Source: JAYODW01 sp038116745 (GTDB lineage Bacteria > Pseudomonadota > Gammaproteobacteria > Ga0077536). From it: a stretch of DNA of 41,717 nt. The DNA lies in contig JAYODW010000038.1 in the NCBI GenBank assembly GCA_038116745.1, positions 1 to 41,717 of the forward strand, read 5' to 3'. The notes under the pieces are model-generated. The model had not been told where the DNA came from. It did not search any database and was given only the letters and a program-made list of their open reading frames with translations. The translations under genes were made by a program, and so were the position numbers. Numbering within the stretch: position 1 is the first letter of the stretch; the number at the start of each line of letters is the position of its first letter. Of the stretch, positions 17,921 to 26,934 are shown piece after piece.

Positions 17921-18190
17921 ATGTTGAGCAGCGCCGAGAAACGCAAGCTGCGTCAGGGTGCGCACCATCTGAAGCCGGTGGTCAGCGTCGGACAACTCGG
18001 GGTGACCGATGCGGTGCTGGCGGAAGTGGATCGCGCTCTGGAGGATCACGAATTGATCAAGGTCCGTTTCCGGTGTGGCGATCGGGAGAACAAGCGAGTC
18101 AGCATCGGCAGCGTCGTGGAAGCGTGTGCTGCCGAGCACATCACGACGGTGGGGAATATCGCGGTGCTCTACCGTAAGAGAACGGACTGA
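17921..18190 (+). CDS. yhbY: YhbY-type ribosome-associated RNA-binding protein (CRM domain)
   Basis: The 89-residue protein is a full CRM/YhbY domain. It starts MLSSAEKRKLRQGAHHL, carries V.VGQLGVTDAVL and the LEDHELIKVRF block, and ends VGNIAVLYRK. YhbY binds 50S precursors during ribosome assembly. ATG 17921 is chosen over longer frames because TTGGAG lies upstream and the domain begins here. The lpd gene starts 4 bp after its stop, so the two are coupled. Confidence 0.9.
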   Translation: MLSSAEKRKLRQGAHHLKPVVSVGQLGVTDAVLAEVDRALEDHELIKVRFRCGDRENKRVSIGSVVEACAAEHITTVGNIAVLYRKRTD

Positions 18191-18194
18191 GAGG

Positions 18195-19610
18195 ATGACG
18201 GAGAAGTTTGACCTGGCGGTCCTCGGGGCTGGCCCCGGTGGCTATACGGCCGCTTTTCGAGCCGCTGATCTGGGGCTACGGGTAGCGCTGATAGACCGCG
18301 GAGAGACCCTCGGCGGGGTCTGCCTGAACGTCGGGTGTATACCGTCCAAGGCCCTGCTGCACGCCGCTCATGTGGTGAATTCCGCGGCCGCGATGCGTGC
18401 TCACGGGATCAGTTTCGGCGCTCCTGTGATTGATCTTGATGCCCTGCGCAACTGGAAATCAGGGGTGGTCGGACAGCTAACCAAGGGGCTGGCCGGTCTG
18501 GCCAGGCAGCGCAAAGTGGAGGTCGTGCGGGGCACGGGATGCTTCATCGGCCCTCACAGCATCGAAGTTCGGGCAGATGACGGGACGGCGCGGACCGTCG
18601 AATTCGCGTCGGCGGTGATTGCAGCGGGTTCGGAACCGGTGCAGCTGCCCGGGCTGCCGCACGAAGACCCGCGCGTCATGGACTCAACCGGCGCGCTGTC
18701 CCTGGCCGATGTTCCGGCACGTCTGCTGGTCATTGGCGGCGGCATTATCGGTCTGGAGATGGCGACCGTGTATGCCGCATTGGGCAGCCGGGTTAGCGTC
18801 GTTGAGCTGACGCCGCAGCTGATGTTCGGCACGGACCCTGACCTGGTAAAACCCCTGCAGAAAACGCTGCGCGGCAAGCTCGAAGCGATGTACCTCGAAA
18901 CCCGGGTGGTCGAAGTGAAAGCTGAGCCGGAGGCTTTGCGCGTGTTGCTTGACGGTAAAGGTGCGCCCGCAGAAATGCCCTATGACCGGATTCTGGTGGC
19001 TGTGGGCAGGCGTCCGAATGGTGCTGCGATCGGGGCGTCCGCGCTGGGGCTTTCAGTTACCGACGGGGGATTTATCCCGGTCGATCGGCAGATGCGCACC
19101 AACGTTCAGCATGTATTCGCGATCGGCGACATCGTCGGTCCGCCTATGCTCGCGCACAAGGCGGTGCACGAGGGCAAGGTCGCGGCCGAGGTCATCGCCG
19201 GCCATAAGACCGCGCTCGATACGGATCTTATTCCCGCGGTGGCTTATACCGATCCCGAGGTGGCGTGGGTGGGGTTGACCGAGACCGGGGCCCGCGAATC
19301 GGGTGTGTCCTACGAGAAGGGCGTTTTCCCCTGGGCTGCCAGTGGTCGTTCGTTATCGCTGGGACGCGCGGAGGGTCTGACCAAACTGCTGTTCGAGCCT
19401 GAAACAGGGCGACTGCTTGGGGCCGGGATCGTCGGTCCTAGCGCCGGAGATCTGATAGCCGAGGCTGCGCTCGCCATTGAGATGGGCGCCGATGCTGACG
19501 ATCTGGCTCTGACTATCCACCCCCATCCCACGTTGTCAGAAACCGTGGGGATGGCAGCCGAAATGTTCAACGGCTCGATTACGGATCTGATCCCGCCAAA
19601 ACGCCGCTGA
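18195..19610 (+). CDS. lpdA: Dihydrolipoamide dehydrogenase (E3)
   Basis: The 471-residue flavoprotein has FAD motif VLGAGPGGYTAAF. The redox disulfide is C43/C48 in GGVCLNVGCIPSK. A second GGGIIGLEM motif serves NAD, AIGD lies near the FAD ribityl, and the C-terminal HPHPTLSE holds the catalytic His-Glu dyad. It reoxidises dihydrolipoyl groups of 2-oxoacid dehydrogenases or the glycine cleavage system. The ATG lies in GAGGATG right after yhbY. No E1 or E2 subunits are adjacent, so its partner complex is not shown. The gcvH-like gene upstream is one possible partner. Confidence 0.93.
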   Translation: MTEKFDLAVLGAGPGGYTAAFRAADLGLRVALIDRGETLGGVCLNVGCIPSKALLHAAHVVNSAAAMRAHGISFGAPVIDLDALRNWKSGVVGQLTKGLAGLARQRKVEVVRGTGCFIGPHSIEVRADDGTARTVEFASAVIAAGSEPVQLPGLPHEDPRVMDSTGALSLADVPARLLVIGGGIIGLEMATVYAALGSRVSVVELTPQLMFGTDPDLVKPLQKTLRGKLEAMYLETRVVEVKAEPEALRVLLDGKGAPAEMPYDRILVAVGRRPNGAAIGASALGLSVTDGGFIPVDRQMRTNVQHVFAIGDIVGPPMLAHKAVHEGKVAAEVIAGHKTALDTDLIPAVAYTDPEVAWVGLTETGARESGVSYEKGVFPWAASGRSLSLGRAEGLTKLLFEPETGRLLGAGIVGPSAGDLIAEAALAIEMGADADDLALTIHPHPTLSETVGMAAEMFNGSITDLIPPKRR

Positions 19611-19649
19611 CCGCGGCGCCTCTGCCGGCCGCAGTGACGCGCCCTGCGC

Positions 19650-19694
19650 TTGACTTGTGAGAGGCCGTTCTCTAGAGTTTGTTGCACTGCAACA
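19650..19694 (+). promoter_or_regulatory. phaC promoter with palindromic operator
   Basis: A -35-like TTGACT (19650-19655) is followed after 17 bases by TAGAGT (19673-19678). Immediately downstream is the 15-bp palindrome TGTTGCACTGCAACA (19680-19694), where the transcript would start. TGC...GCA palindromes are known targets of PHA-responsive repressors such as PhaR in other bacteria. The regulator is not in the window, so this assignment is inference. Confidence 0.55.
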
Positions 19695-19735
19695 TTATAT
19701 CCTGATCGCTGTTCTGAACGGCAGCGCTAGTGAAC

Positions 19736-21523
19736 ATGAACAAACCTTCAGACACCTTGTTTCCTGGAAACCCGCAGGAGCTCCTTGATGCGGTCAACCT
19801 GGCCGCCGACCAGTCCAGCGCTCTGCTGCAACAGTTTCTCGCTGGGCAGGAGCCGGGTGCGCTGCAGAAACTTGATCCGCTTGGCTTGCTGCCCAGCTTT
19901 GCGGAGTTCGGGCGTCACCTGATGGAGCGACCGACGCGGCTGGTTGAGGCGCAGCTCAGGGCCTGGGAGAGCTATGCGCGGATCTGGCAGTCCGCAAGCA
20001 GGCGCATGCTCGGCCTGAGCGAGGAACCGGCGGAGCCGACATCGTCAGACAAACGCTTCAAGTCTGATGCCTGGCATGAGAATCCGTTTTTCGATTACGT
20101 GCGTCAGACCTATCTGGCTACCGCGCAGGTGCTGCAGTCGATTGCTGCCGACAACGACGGCGTAGATGAGTACACCTCGCGCAAGATTGCTTTCTACACA
20201 AACCAGTTCATCGACGCGCTGGCGCCGACTAATTTTCTGATGACCAACCCCGAGGTTCTTCGCGCTACGGTCGACAGCGGGGGGCGGAATCTGGTCGAGG
20301 GGATGAAGAATTTCATCGCCGACATCGATCCCAAGAGCGGGCGCTTGCGCACCAGAATGGTAGACAGCGACGCATTTGAGCTCGGCGAAAACGTTGCAGT
20401 TACGCCCGGGAAAGTGGTGTTTGAGAATGCGCTGATGCAGCTGCTGCAGTACAGCCCCGCCACCGAGAAGGTGTTCCAGAGACCCCTGCTCATCATCCCG
20501 CCGTGGATCAACAAGTTTTACATCCTGGACCTGCAGCCGAAAAACTCGTTCATCAAATGGGCAGTGGATCAAGGCCACACGGTCTTCGTGATTTCCTGGG
20601 TCAATCCTGATGCCAGCCTCGCGGACAAGGATTTTGAAGACTACCTGCGGGAGGGTCCATTGGCGGCGCTCGACGCTGTCGCCGCGGCGACCGGAGAGGA
20701 ATCTGTAAACGTTATCGGCTACTGCCTCGGCGGGACCTTGCTGGCCGCTCTGCTGGGCCTGATGGAAGCGCGTGGCGACAAGCGCATCAACTCTGCGACT
20801 TTTTTCACCAGCATGCTGGATTTCTCGGAGCCGGGCGATCTTGGCGTGTTTATCGATGAGCAGCAGGTAGCGGGTATCGAGAGCGCGATGCAGGAACGCG
20901 GCTATCTTGATGGCGCGGAGATGGCGACAACGTTCAACATGCTTCGAGCGAACGACCTGATCTGGTCGTTTGTCGTCAACAACTACCTGCTGGGTCGTCA
21001 GCCGATGGCGTTTGACCTGCTTTTCTGGAACGCCGACTCAACCCGGATGCCGGCGCGTATGCACAGTACATACCTGCGGAAGATGTACCTTGAGAATGCC
21101 TTCTGCCAGCCCGGAGGTATGTCGGTGGACGGCACACCAGTCGATCTGTCCAGCATCAAGGTTCCCGCGTGTTTCGTCTCAGCTGTCGAAGACCATATCG
21201 CGCCGTGGAAGTCGACGTATACCGGTGCCCAGCTGTTTGCCGGCCCGGTCAAATTCATTCTGGGCAAAGCCGGGCACGTCGCCGGGATCATCAACCCGCC
21301 AGGTCCTAAGCAATACGCTCACTTCTCCGGGCCGGATGTCTCCATTGCCGTAGATGCTGATACGTGGCTGGCCGGGGCGACGCTCCGCGAGGAGTCGTGG
21401 TGGGTCGAATGGGGCGACTGGATTGCTGCGCAGGCGGGTAAACGAGTCTCGGCCCGGAAGCCAGGTTCGGGACCGCTACCCGCGCTTGAGGACGCGCCCG
21501 GACGCTACGTCAAACAGCGCTGA
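19736..21523 (+). CDS. phaC: Class I poly(3-hydroxyalkanoate) synthase
   Basis: The roughly 595-residue enzyme has the N-terminal class I PHA synthase region and the lipase-like box GYCLGG, with the catalytic cysteine near residue 330. It also has the acid in EDHIAPW and the histidine in GKAGHVAGIINPP. Conserved landmarks such as PPWINKFYILDLQP and FVISWVNPD are present. It polymerises (R)-3-hydroxyacyl-CoA into storage granules, which fits a cell that makes much acyl-CoA from ring degradation. GTG 19730 and ATG 19736 are both possible starts, with no clear ribosome site. No phaA, phaB or phasin is adjacent. Confidence 0.93.
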   Translation: MNKPSDTLFPGNPQELLDAVNLAADQSSALLQQFLAGQEPGALQKLDPLGLLPSFAEFGRHLMERPTRLVEAQLRAWESYARIWQSASRRMLGLSEEPAEPTSSDKRFKSDAWHENPFFDYVRQTYLATAQVLQSIAADNDGVDEYTSRKIAFYTNQFIDALAPTNFLMTNPEVLRATVDSGGRNLVEGMKNFIADIDPKSGRLRTRMVDSDAFELGENVAVTPGKVVFENALMQLLQYSPATEKVFQRPLLIIPPWINKFYILDLQPKNSFIKWAVDQGHTVFVISWVNPDASLADKDFEDYLREGPLAALDAVAAATGEESVNVIGYCLGGTLLAALLGLMEARGDKRINSATFFTSMLDFSEPGDLGVFIDEQQVAGIESAMQERGYLDGAEMATTFNMLRANDLIWSFVVNNYLLGRQPMAFDLLFWNADSTRMPARMHSTYLRKMYLENAFCQPGGMSVDGTPVDLSSIKVPACFVSAVEDHIAPWKSTYTGAQLFAGPVKFILGKAGHVAGIINPPGPKQYAHFSGPDVSIAVDADTWLAGATLREESWWVEWGDWIAAQAGKRVSARKPGSGPLPALEDAPGRYVKQR

Positions 21524-21553
21524 GGATTGTCGACGCGTCGGACGCGCATAGAG

Positions 21554-21610
21554 TGGAGCGCACGCTCCATGTCGACGCGCGTCGACCGGGACGGCCACGA
21601 TGCGTCCCGG
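21554..21610. terminator. Possible bidirectional terminator hairpins between phaC and mltF
   Basis: The gap between the convergent genes holds TGGAGCG-CA-CGCTCCA (21554-21569), the palindrome GTCGACGCGCGTCGAC (21571-21586) and CCGGGACG-9nt-CGTCCCGG (21586-21610). All are GC-rich hairpins. None has a clean T-run, so termination is a guess from position. Confidence 0.35.
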
Positions 21611-21641
21611 CTTCGGCTTTGCTGATAACACCTGCGGTGAG

Positions 21642-23102
21642 TTAAAGAACCGGAGAGACGAGTCTGCTCTGCGCCTGCTGCTGCGCCTGCCCGGGCGGCC
21701 GGGCTTTCCGCTCCAGTCGCCGGAGGGTGCTCAGATAGCGCCGGGTCGAATCGACGAAGTGCACCGCCTGATACCCGCGGGCGAATCCGTGGCGGGTTTT
21801 CTCAGCCCAACGCCGAATGCCGAGTTTCGGCAGGTAGCGGCGCACGTCGAGCCAGCGGTCTGGATCGAGGCCGGCCCTCTGGGTCAAAACACGGGCATCC
21901 TCGAGATGACCAAGGCCTATGTTGTAGGCCGCCAGAGCCAGCCAGGTTCGGTCCGGCTCCTCCAGCCGAGCGGGCAGTCGGGCTTTGAGATCAATCAGGT
22001 AGCGTGCCGCCCCCAGAATAGCGTCGCGCGGCACCAGTCTGTCTACATCGAGCTCACGAGCTGTTCGCTTGGTGAGCATCATGAGTCCTCGGACGCCTGT
22101 CGGAGAGCGCGCGTCGGGAAGCCAGCGGGATTCCTGATAGGCCACGGCGGCGAGCAGACGCCAGTCGAGATCGGTAGCGGCCGCCGCTGCGATAAAGTCT
22201 TCGCGGAAATCCGGCAGGCGTTGCTCATAGTCTCGGAGCAGTGCCCGCGCGTCGAGGTAGTCGAATTCTCCTGCGGGACGGAAATACCTCTGGGTGATGC
22301 GATCCAGCGTGCCGTCCGTCCGGATACGACGAAGGTAATCGAGCTGCGCATGCTGCAGACTGGACTGCGGGTCGGGACGATAAAGCCAGGCGACCACCTG
22401 AGGCTGACCCAGGGTCATGGCTACCTTGAGCTCGGGGAAGTAGCCCTGCGCGGCATCAAAATCGAACGAAGGCACGACAGCAAAATCGAGTTCGCCATCT
22501 CGGACAGATGCCATCAGAGCTTCCGGACTGACGTCAGGCGCAACACGCCAGCGGAAACCTTGCTCACGCGGCAGGTATTGCTGCATGAGGCGACGTGCAC
22601 CGCGACCGGCGACGGTTGCGCCTTCCTGACCCAGGAGGTCTTCGAGTGCGCCGATGTCGTCTACCCGATTCCGCTGGCAGACGACGACCTGCTGGATGAC
22701 CGCGTATGAAGGCCCGAAAGCGAGTCCAGGGGGAGGCGTCGCCGTTACCGGCAGCAACGCCGCCCCGAGATGGGCTTTGTTGTTCTGAACGAGTCGTTCG
22801 AGAGCCGCAATGTCGTCGGCCAGGATGAAACGTGCTTTAAGTTTGAGCTGTTCGGCGAACTGCTGCAGCAGGTCGTGCTCAAAGCCGCCGACCCCGAGGG
22901 CATCCTCGTAGTAAGTGGTAGTGGCCGGAACGATGGCGATCCGGAGCTCTCCCGCGGCCCGGATGACCTCCAAAGTCTGCGGCGGTTTTCCGCATCCGCC
23001 CGCTAGCAGGCACAGCAGTATCAGGTAGGTGATTCGTGGTTTTATGGATTCTGATGAATGCAGCGGCGGTCGACGGTGTCGCCTCCCGGCGAAACGGCAC
23101 AT
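21642..23102 (-). CDS. mltF: Membrane-bound lytic murein transglycosylase F
   Basis: The two-domain periplasmic protein has a solute-binding-protein-like (SBP_bac_3) domain at about 45-270. A lytic transglycosylase (SLT) domain follows, with the catalytic glutamate in AVAYQESRW, then G(V)RGLMMLT and the AAYNIGLGHLEDA block. A hydrophobic stretch ending LLAGGC is a probable lipoprotein signal, anchoring it to the outer membrane. MltF cleaves glycan strands to 1,6-anhydromuropeptides. ATG 23102 gives 486 residues. ATG 23129 is also in frame. Both leave a long basic leader before the signal, so the true start may be a rarer codon further in. Confidence 0.9.
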   Translation of the reverse strand: MCRFAGRRHRRPPLHSSESIKPRITYLILLCLLAGGCGKPPQTLEVIRAAGELRIAIVPATTTYYEDALGVGGFEHDLLQQFAEQLKLKARFILADDIAALERLVQNNKAHLGAALLPVTATPPPGLAFGPSYAVIQQVVVCQRNRVDDIGALEDLLGQEGATVAGRGARRLMQQYLPREQGFRWRVAPDVSPEALMASVRDGELDFAVVPSFDFDAAQGYFPELKVAMTLGQPQVVAWLYRPDPQSSLQHAQLDYLRRIRTDGTLDRITQRYFRPAGEFDYLDARALLRDYEQRLPDFREDFIAAAAATDLDWRLLAAVAYQESRWLPDARSPTGVRGLMMLTKRTARELDVDRLVPRDAILGAARYLIDLKARLPARLEEPDRTWLALAAYNIGLGHLEDARVLTQRAGLDPDRWLDVRRYLPKLGIRRWAEKTRHGFARGYQAVHFVDSTRRYLSTLRRLERKARPPGQAQQQAQSRLVSPVL

Positions 23103-23296
23103 GTCAGAAATTTCAAGCTTCCCACGCACGTGCTCATCGCGCCTGATGTTTTCCCGCTTGGCGCGTATGATAAGCGTGAGACGGACCTGCAGAGTTCTGC
23201 AGCCGGCCAGTCAGAGAACCGGCCGGGCGACTCTGAATCTCCAGGGTTGGAGCCATGCAGATACGCGCCGAAGCCGCGGCAGGAAGAGCTCCCAGC

Positions 23297-24400
23297 ATGA
23301 AACAGAACACAAACATCCTGATTGTCGATGATGACCCTATCAATCTGGTGGTCCTCGAGGGCTTGCTACAGGATGAGTACGGAATTACGAAAGCCGAAGG
23401 CGGTGTCGAAGCGCTTGAAGCCGCTTCTAGAAATCCATCCCCCGACCTGATTCTTCTGGATGTCATGATGCCCGATATTGATGGCTACGAAGTCATCAAG
23501 AGGCTGAATGACGATCCAGCTACCTGCGATATTCCCGTTATTTTTGTCACCGCGCTCGATTCTGTGGGTGATGAGGAAACCGGACTCAAGCTGGGCGCGG
23601 TCGATTACGTAACCAAGCCGGTACACGCCGCGATCCTTCACGCGCGGGTGCGAACCCATCTGCACCTCAAGCGCGTCCGCGATCAGATTGCCGAACAGAA
23701 TCAGTCGCTTGAAGCCGAGGTTCATCGACGGCTGCAGCAGACTCAACGAGTACAGGATGTTTCCCTCCGCGCGCTGTCGAGTCTGGCAGCGACGCGTGAC
23801 AACGAGACTGGCGCGCATATCCTGCGCACCCAGGGTTATGTGAACCTGCTGTGCAACGAGCTCGCTGCGCGCGGGCGCTATCCCGAGCTTCTGACCGAGG
23901 ACGGCATTCGCAATATCACGCTGGCGGCGCCGCTGCATGACATTGGCAAGGTCGGAATCCCGGACCGGATACTACTCAAGCCCGGGAAACTGGACGCCGC
24001 AGAATGGGAGACGATGCAAACGCACGCGCGCCTCGGCGCGGAGGCCATTCGCAGAGCCATCGGCGAGTCTGACGCAGAAAACGCTGACTACGGTTTTCTC
24101 GATGCGGCGATCGAGATTGCGGAGCGACACCATGAAAAATGGGATGGTTCGGGATATCCGGACGGGCTCGCTGAAGAGCAGATCCCGCTCTCCGCGCGGA
24201 TGATGGCGCTCGCTGATGTGTTTGATGCGCTGATCAGTAAGCGTGTTTACAAGAAGGCTTTTTCTCTGGACGAAACCGCGCAGATCATCACAGATGGGCG
24301 CGCCAAGCACTTTGACCCGGAACTGGTCGATATTTTTATGTCCGTGCGGCCGCGATTTGTCGAGATAGCCGAGCGGCACAAAGACGCACAGCACAGCTGA
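23297..24400 (+). CDS. HD-GYP response regulator (c-di-GMP phosphodiesterase, RpfG-like)
   Basis: The 367-residue protein has an N-terminal receiver (ILIVDDDP, phosphoacceptor Asp in LILLDVMMP, Lys in VTKPV). After a helical linker comes an HD-GYP domain with LHDIGKVGIPD, HHEKWDGSGYPDGL and ALADVFDAL. All metal and GYP residues appear present, so active c-di-GMP hydrolysis is expected. ATG 23297 is preceded by AGGAAGAG. It heads a run of four co-directional genes with the H-NOX sensor 18 bp downstream. In Shewanella-type NO pathways the comparable HnoD has a degenerate HD-GYP; this one seems intact. Confidence 0.92.
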   Translation: MKQNTNILIVDDDPINLVVLEGLLQDEYGITKAEGGVEALEAASRNPSPDLILLDVMMPDIDGYEVIKRLNDDPATCDIPVIFVTALDSVGDEETGLKLGAVDYVTKPVHAAILHARVRTHLHLKRVRDQIAEQNQSLEAEVHRRLQQTQRVQDVSLRALSSLAATRDNETGAHILRTQGYVNLLCNELAARGRYPELLTEDGIRNITLAAPLHDIGKVGIPDRILLKPGKLDAAEWETMQTHARLGAEAIRRAIGESDAENADYGFLDAAIEIAERHHEKWDGSGYPDGLAEEQIPLSARMMALADVFDALISKRVYKKAFSLDETAQIITDGRAKHFDPELVDIFMSVRPRFVEIAERHKDAQHS

Positions 24401-24418
24401 CATGAGGGGACTAAGAAC

Positions 24419-24961
24419 ATGAAGGGTGTGATTTTCAACCTGCTGGAAGAGATCGTCGAAGACGAATTCGGCGCTGATACCTGGGACGCGCTTCTCGAGG
24501 CCGCAGAGGCGACTGGCGTGTATACCTCCATCGGGAGCTATGACGACGGCGAAATGATGGGGCTGGTGGCGGCGGCGAGTGCCCAGCTGAATCTGACTCA
24601 GGATGAAGTACTCCGCTGGTTCGGCTCAAAAGCACTCCCCAGGCTCGCAGAACGCTTCGACCAATTTTTTGCTCCTCATAAAACATCCCGGGACCTCCTG
24701 CTGACTTTGAACAATGTCATTCATCCGGAAGTGGTCAAGCTATATCCGGGTGCCTATACGCCGACGTTCCACTTCTCATCAAAGGACCACGACACTTTGA
24801 TAATGGAGTATTCCTCCAACAGGCAGTTATGCTCGCTGGCAGAGGGGTTCGTGCAGGGAACGCTGGCGTTCTACAAAGAGAAGGCCGATATTGAACACCC
24901 GCTTTGTGTTCATCGAGGCGACGCGAGTTGTACTTTCAGGATCAGTTTCAAATCTGACTGA
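24419..24961 (+). CDS. H-NOX heme nitric oxide sensor
   Basis: The 180-residue protein is a complete H-NOX domain. The proximal heme ligand is H102 (NNVIHPEVVKLYPGA), with P103 after it. The heme-propionate motif YxSxR is Y131, S133, R135. Position 140, a tyrosine in O2-binding family members, is leucine here, which points to NO-selective sensing. C138, H160, C163 and C171 sit where the structural zinc site of gammaproteobacterial H-NOX proteins lies. It ends two bases before a histidine kinase gene, the standard partner whose autophosphorylation NO-bound H-NOX inhibits. Confidence 0.95.
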   Translation: MKGVIFNLLEEIVEDEFGADTWDALLEAAEATGVYTSIGSYDDGEMMGLVAAASAQLNLTQDEVLRWFGSKALPRLAERFDQFFAPHKTSRDLLLTLNNVIHPEVVKLYPGAYTPTFHFSSKDHDTLIMEYSSNRQLCSLAEGFVQGTLAFYKEKADIEHPLCVHRGDASCTFRISFKSD

Positions 24962-24963
24962 AA

Positions 24964-26439
24964 ATGGCCAGCATTGTGAACAGTGTTCCGGACGACCCAG
25001 CGCATAAAATCCAGGTCCTGGAGCGCAGGGTTGGCCGTGAGCGCCGGGCGCGCGCTCAGGCCGAGGAGATCAGTGAGCGCGCGCTGCGCGATCTTTACGA
25101 CAGAAATACTTACCTGGAGCTGCTGCTCGAACTAGCCCGGTTGAGTGGTATCAGCGGAGCGGGCGAGGACGCCGAGGAGATCCTGCTGCGACAGGCGCTC
25201 GGACTCATGCTCAAGTTCAGCAACGCGGACGTTGCGCACCTTTGGAATTACGACGCTAAGCTCGATGCGCTTGTCTCAAGCGGCATTTGGTACCAGCGCG
25301 ATGGCTTGGATATCGAGAGCTTTCGTCGGGTTACAACCAAGATGGTGTTTCACCTCGACGAGGGCCTGCCGGGGCGGGTGCTGTCAAAGAGAGAGCCCCT
25401 CGTCATTCCGGAATTGAACAAGGATTCCAACTTTCCCAGGATTCAGGCGGCAGCTCAGTGCGCGTTGAATTTCGCCATCGGTCTACCGGTGCTCGAAGGT
25501 GGCGAGGTTATCAGCGTCATCGAGCTTCTTTCTAATGAAGCGCCGAGCAATGCGCAGGAGTACAGCCAGCAGCTGCAGGAGGCGACCGGACAGATTGCCA
25601 TCATCATTGCGCGCCATCGGGCCAGCAAAGCGATGAGCGAGGCCCGCGAAGCGGCCGAGGACGCCGTTCGGATGCAACGTGAGTTTCTGCGCATGATTTC
25701 CCACGAAATGCGCACACCTTTAAACGGCGTGATCGGGCTGGTTCAGGTATTGCAGAACTCTTCGTTGGATGATCAGCAGAGCCGCTACCTCGATCTCATC
25801 TTTTCTTCCGCTGAGCGCCTGCAGGGGGTCATTACCTCCATGCTGGATTACGCACGGCGGGAGCGTGCGAAAAGCGAAGTGGCATCCGCGCCTTTTGGTC
25901 TGTTGAGCATGGCTAAAGAACTGATTGAAAAGTTCAGACCTGAAGCCGAAGGTAGAGGCCTGCAGATCAATCTGGAGGCCTCAGGGGACATCCCCAAGGT
26001 GGTTCTCGGTGATGAGCAGCGTGTTCGCAAAATTTGTGAGGCGTTGCTAGACAACGCGGTCAAATTCACCAGCAGCGGTTCCGTGAACGTGCGCGTGGTA
26101 GGAACACAGCCAGAGGCTGACGTCGCGATGATTGCGTTCGAAATCCAGGACACCGGCCCTGGAATCGCCGAAGAATCCATCAGCAAAGTGTTTGAACCCT
26201 TTGTTCAGCTCGATGCGAGTCGCAGTCGTAGTCATGGCGGTACAGGGCTTGGGTTGGCGCTTGCGCGGAAGCTCGCTGCAACCTTGGAAGGTAAAGTTGA
26301 GATAGCCAACGTGCCTTCGGGCGGGCTGGTGGCGACTTTCAAAGCCCGATTCCAAATCGCAACCGATAGCGCCGTCGTTGGGGGCACTGATAGCCTAGGC
26401 GTGAACGGAGCAGGGCCTGCTGACAGTGGAGACGCATGA
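24964..26439 (+). CDS. H-NOX-associated GAF sensor histidine kinase
   Basis: The 491-residue cytoplasmic protein has an N-terminal coiled coil (about 15-55) and a GAF-like domain (about 60-215). A HisKA domain follows with phospho-acceptor H247 (FLRMISHEMRTPLNGVIG). The HATPase domain shows LLDNAVKF, DTGPGI and GGTGLGLALARKL. It has no membrane segment and no receiver. Starting 2 bp after H-NOX, it is the likely HnoK equivalent, signalling NO to the HD-GYP regulator and the lone receiver in the same operon. Confidence 0.92.
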   Translation: MASIVNSVPDDPAHKIQVLERRVGRERRARAQAEEISERALRDLYDRNTYLELLLELARLSGISGAGEDAEEILLRQALGLMLKFSNADVAHLWNYDAKLDALVSSGIWYQRDGLDIESFRRVTTKMVFHLDEGLPGRVLSKREPLVIPELNKDSNFPRIQAAAQCALNFAIGLPVLEGGEVISVIELLSNEAPSNAQEYSQQLQEATGQIAIIIARHRASKAMSEAREAAEDAVRMQREFLRMISHEMRTPLNGVIGLVQVLQNSSLDDQQSRYLDLIFSSAERLQGVITSMLDYARRERAKSEVASAPFGLLSMAKELIEKFRPEAEGRGLQINLEASGDIPKVVLGDEQRVRKICEALLDNAVKFTSSGSVNVRVVGTQPEADVAMIAFEIQDTGPGIAEESISKVFEPFVQLDASRSRSHGGTGLGLALARKLAATLEGKVEIANVPSGGLVATFKARFQIATDSAVVGGTDSLGVNGAGPADSGDA

Positions 26440-26472
26440 GACCATGAAACGGTACAACAAGGAAAAGAGAGC

Positions 26473-26874
26473 ATGACTTCTGTCGAGGAACAGGTCGTTG
26501 GTGCCGGGGACCAGCGAATTCTTCTGGTCGAGGATAACGAAGCCAATCGGTATGTGGCGGTCGAATTTCTAGCGATGCTGACCGCACTGGAAGTGGATTG
26601 TGCCGCGGATGGACTTGAGGCGGTGGAGCTTTTCGACGCTAACCCCGCTTATCGAATCATCATCATGGACCAGCAGATGCCCAAGATGGATGGCCTCGAA
26701 GCAACACGCCTGATCCGTGAGAAGGGCTATACGGGCCCTATCATTGCAACTACGGCCAATGTGTTTGAAGAAGATCGCGATGCGTGCCTGGCGGCGGGCA
26801 TGAATGATTTCATTGCCAAGCCAATTCGAATGGATGAGTTCAAGGAGCTGCTTGATCGCTGGTTGCAGCAGTAG
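26473..26874 (+). CDS. Single-domain response regulator receiver
   Basis: The 133-residue protein is a lone receiver with acidic pair E20-D21 (LLVEDN), phosphoacceptor D66 (IIIMDQQMP) and K116 (FIAKPI). There is no output domain, so it may act like HnoC/HnoB-type relays, as a phosphate sink or by protein contact. It begins 33 bp after the GAF histidine kinase and is convergent with a second kinase, which could also use it. Confidence 0.9.
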   Translation: MTSVEEQVVGAGDQRILLVEDNEANRYVAVEFLAMLTALEVDCAADGLEAVELFDANPAYRIIIMDQQMPKMDGLEATRLIREKGYTGPIIATTANVFEEDRDACLAAGMNDFIAKPIRMDEFKELLDRWLQQ

Positions 26875-26934
26875 GTCCACAGCGCCTGCTGCTGCCGGGT
26901 ATTGCTGAACTGCGACTGAGTGTCCGGAAGGGGC

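Noticed and set aside
21529..21586. GTCGACGCG palindromes as a replication or partition site
   Set aside because: They are short GC-rich palindromes in a convergent gap; termination or chance is a simpler reading.
21600..22709. 369-codon frame antisense to mltF
   Set aside because: The opposite strand has an intact lytic transglycosylase with its catalytic Glu; the frame shows no family motif.
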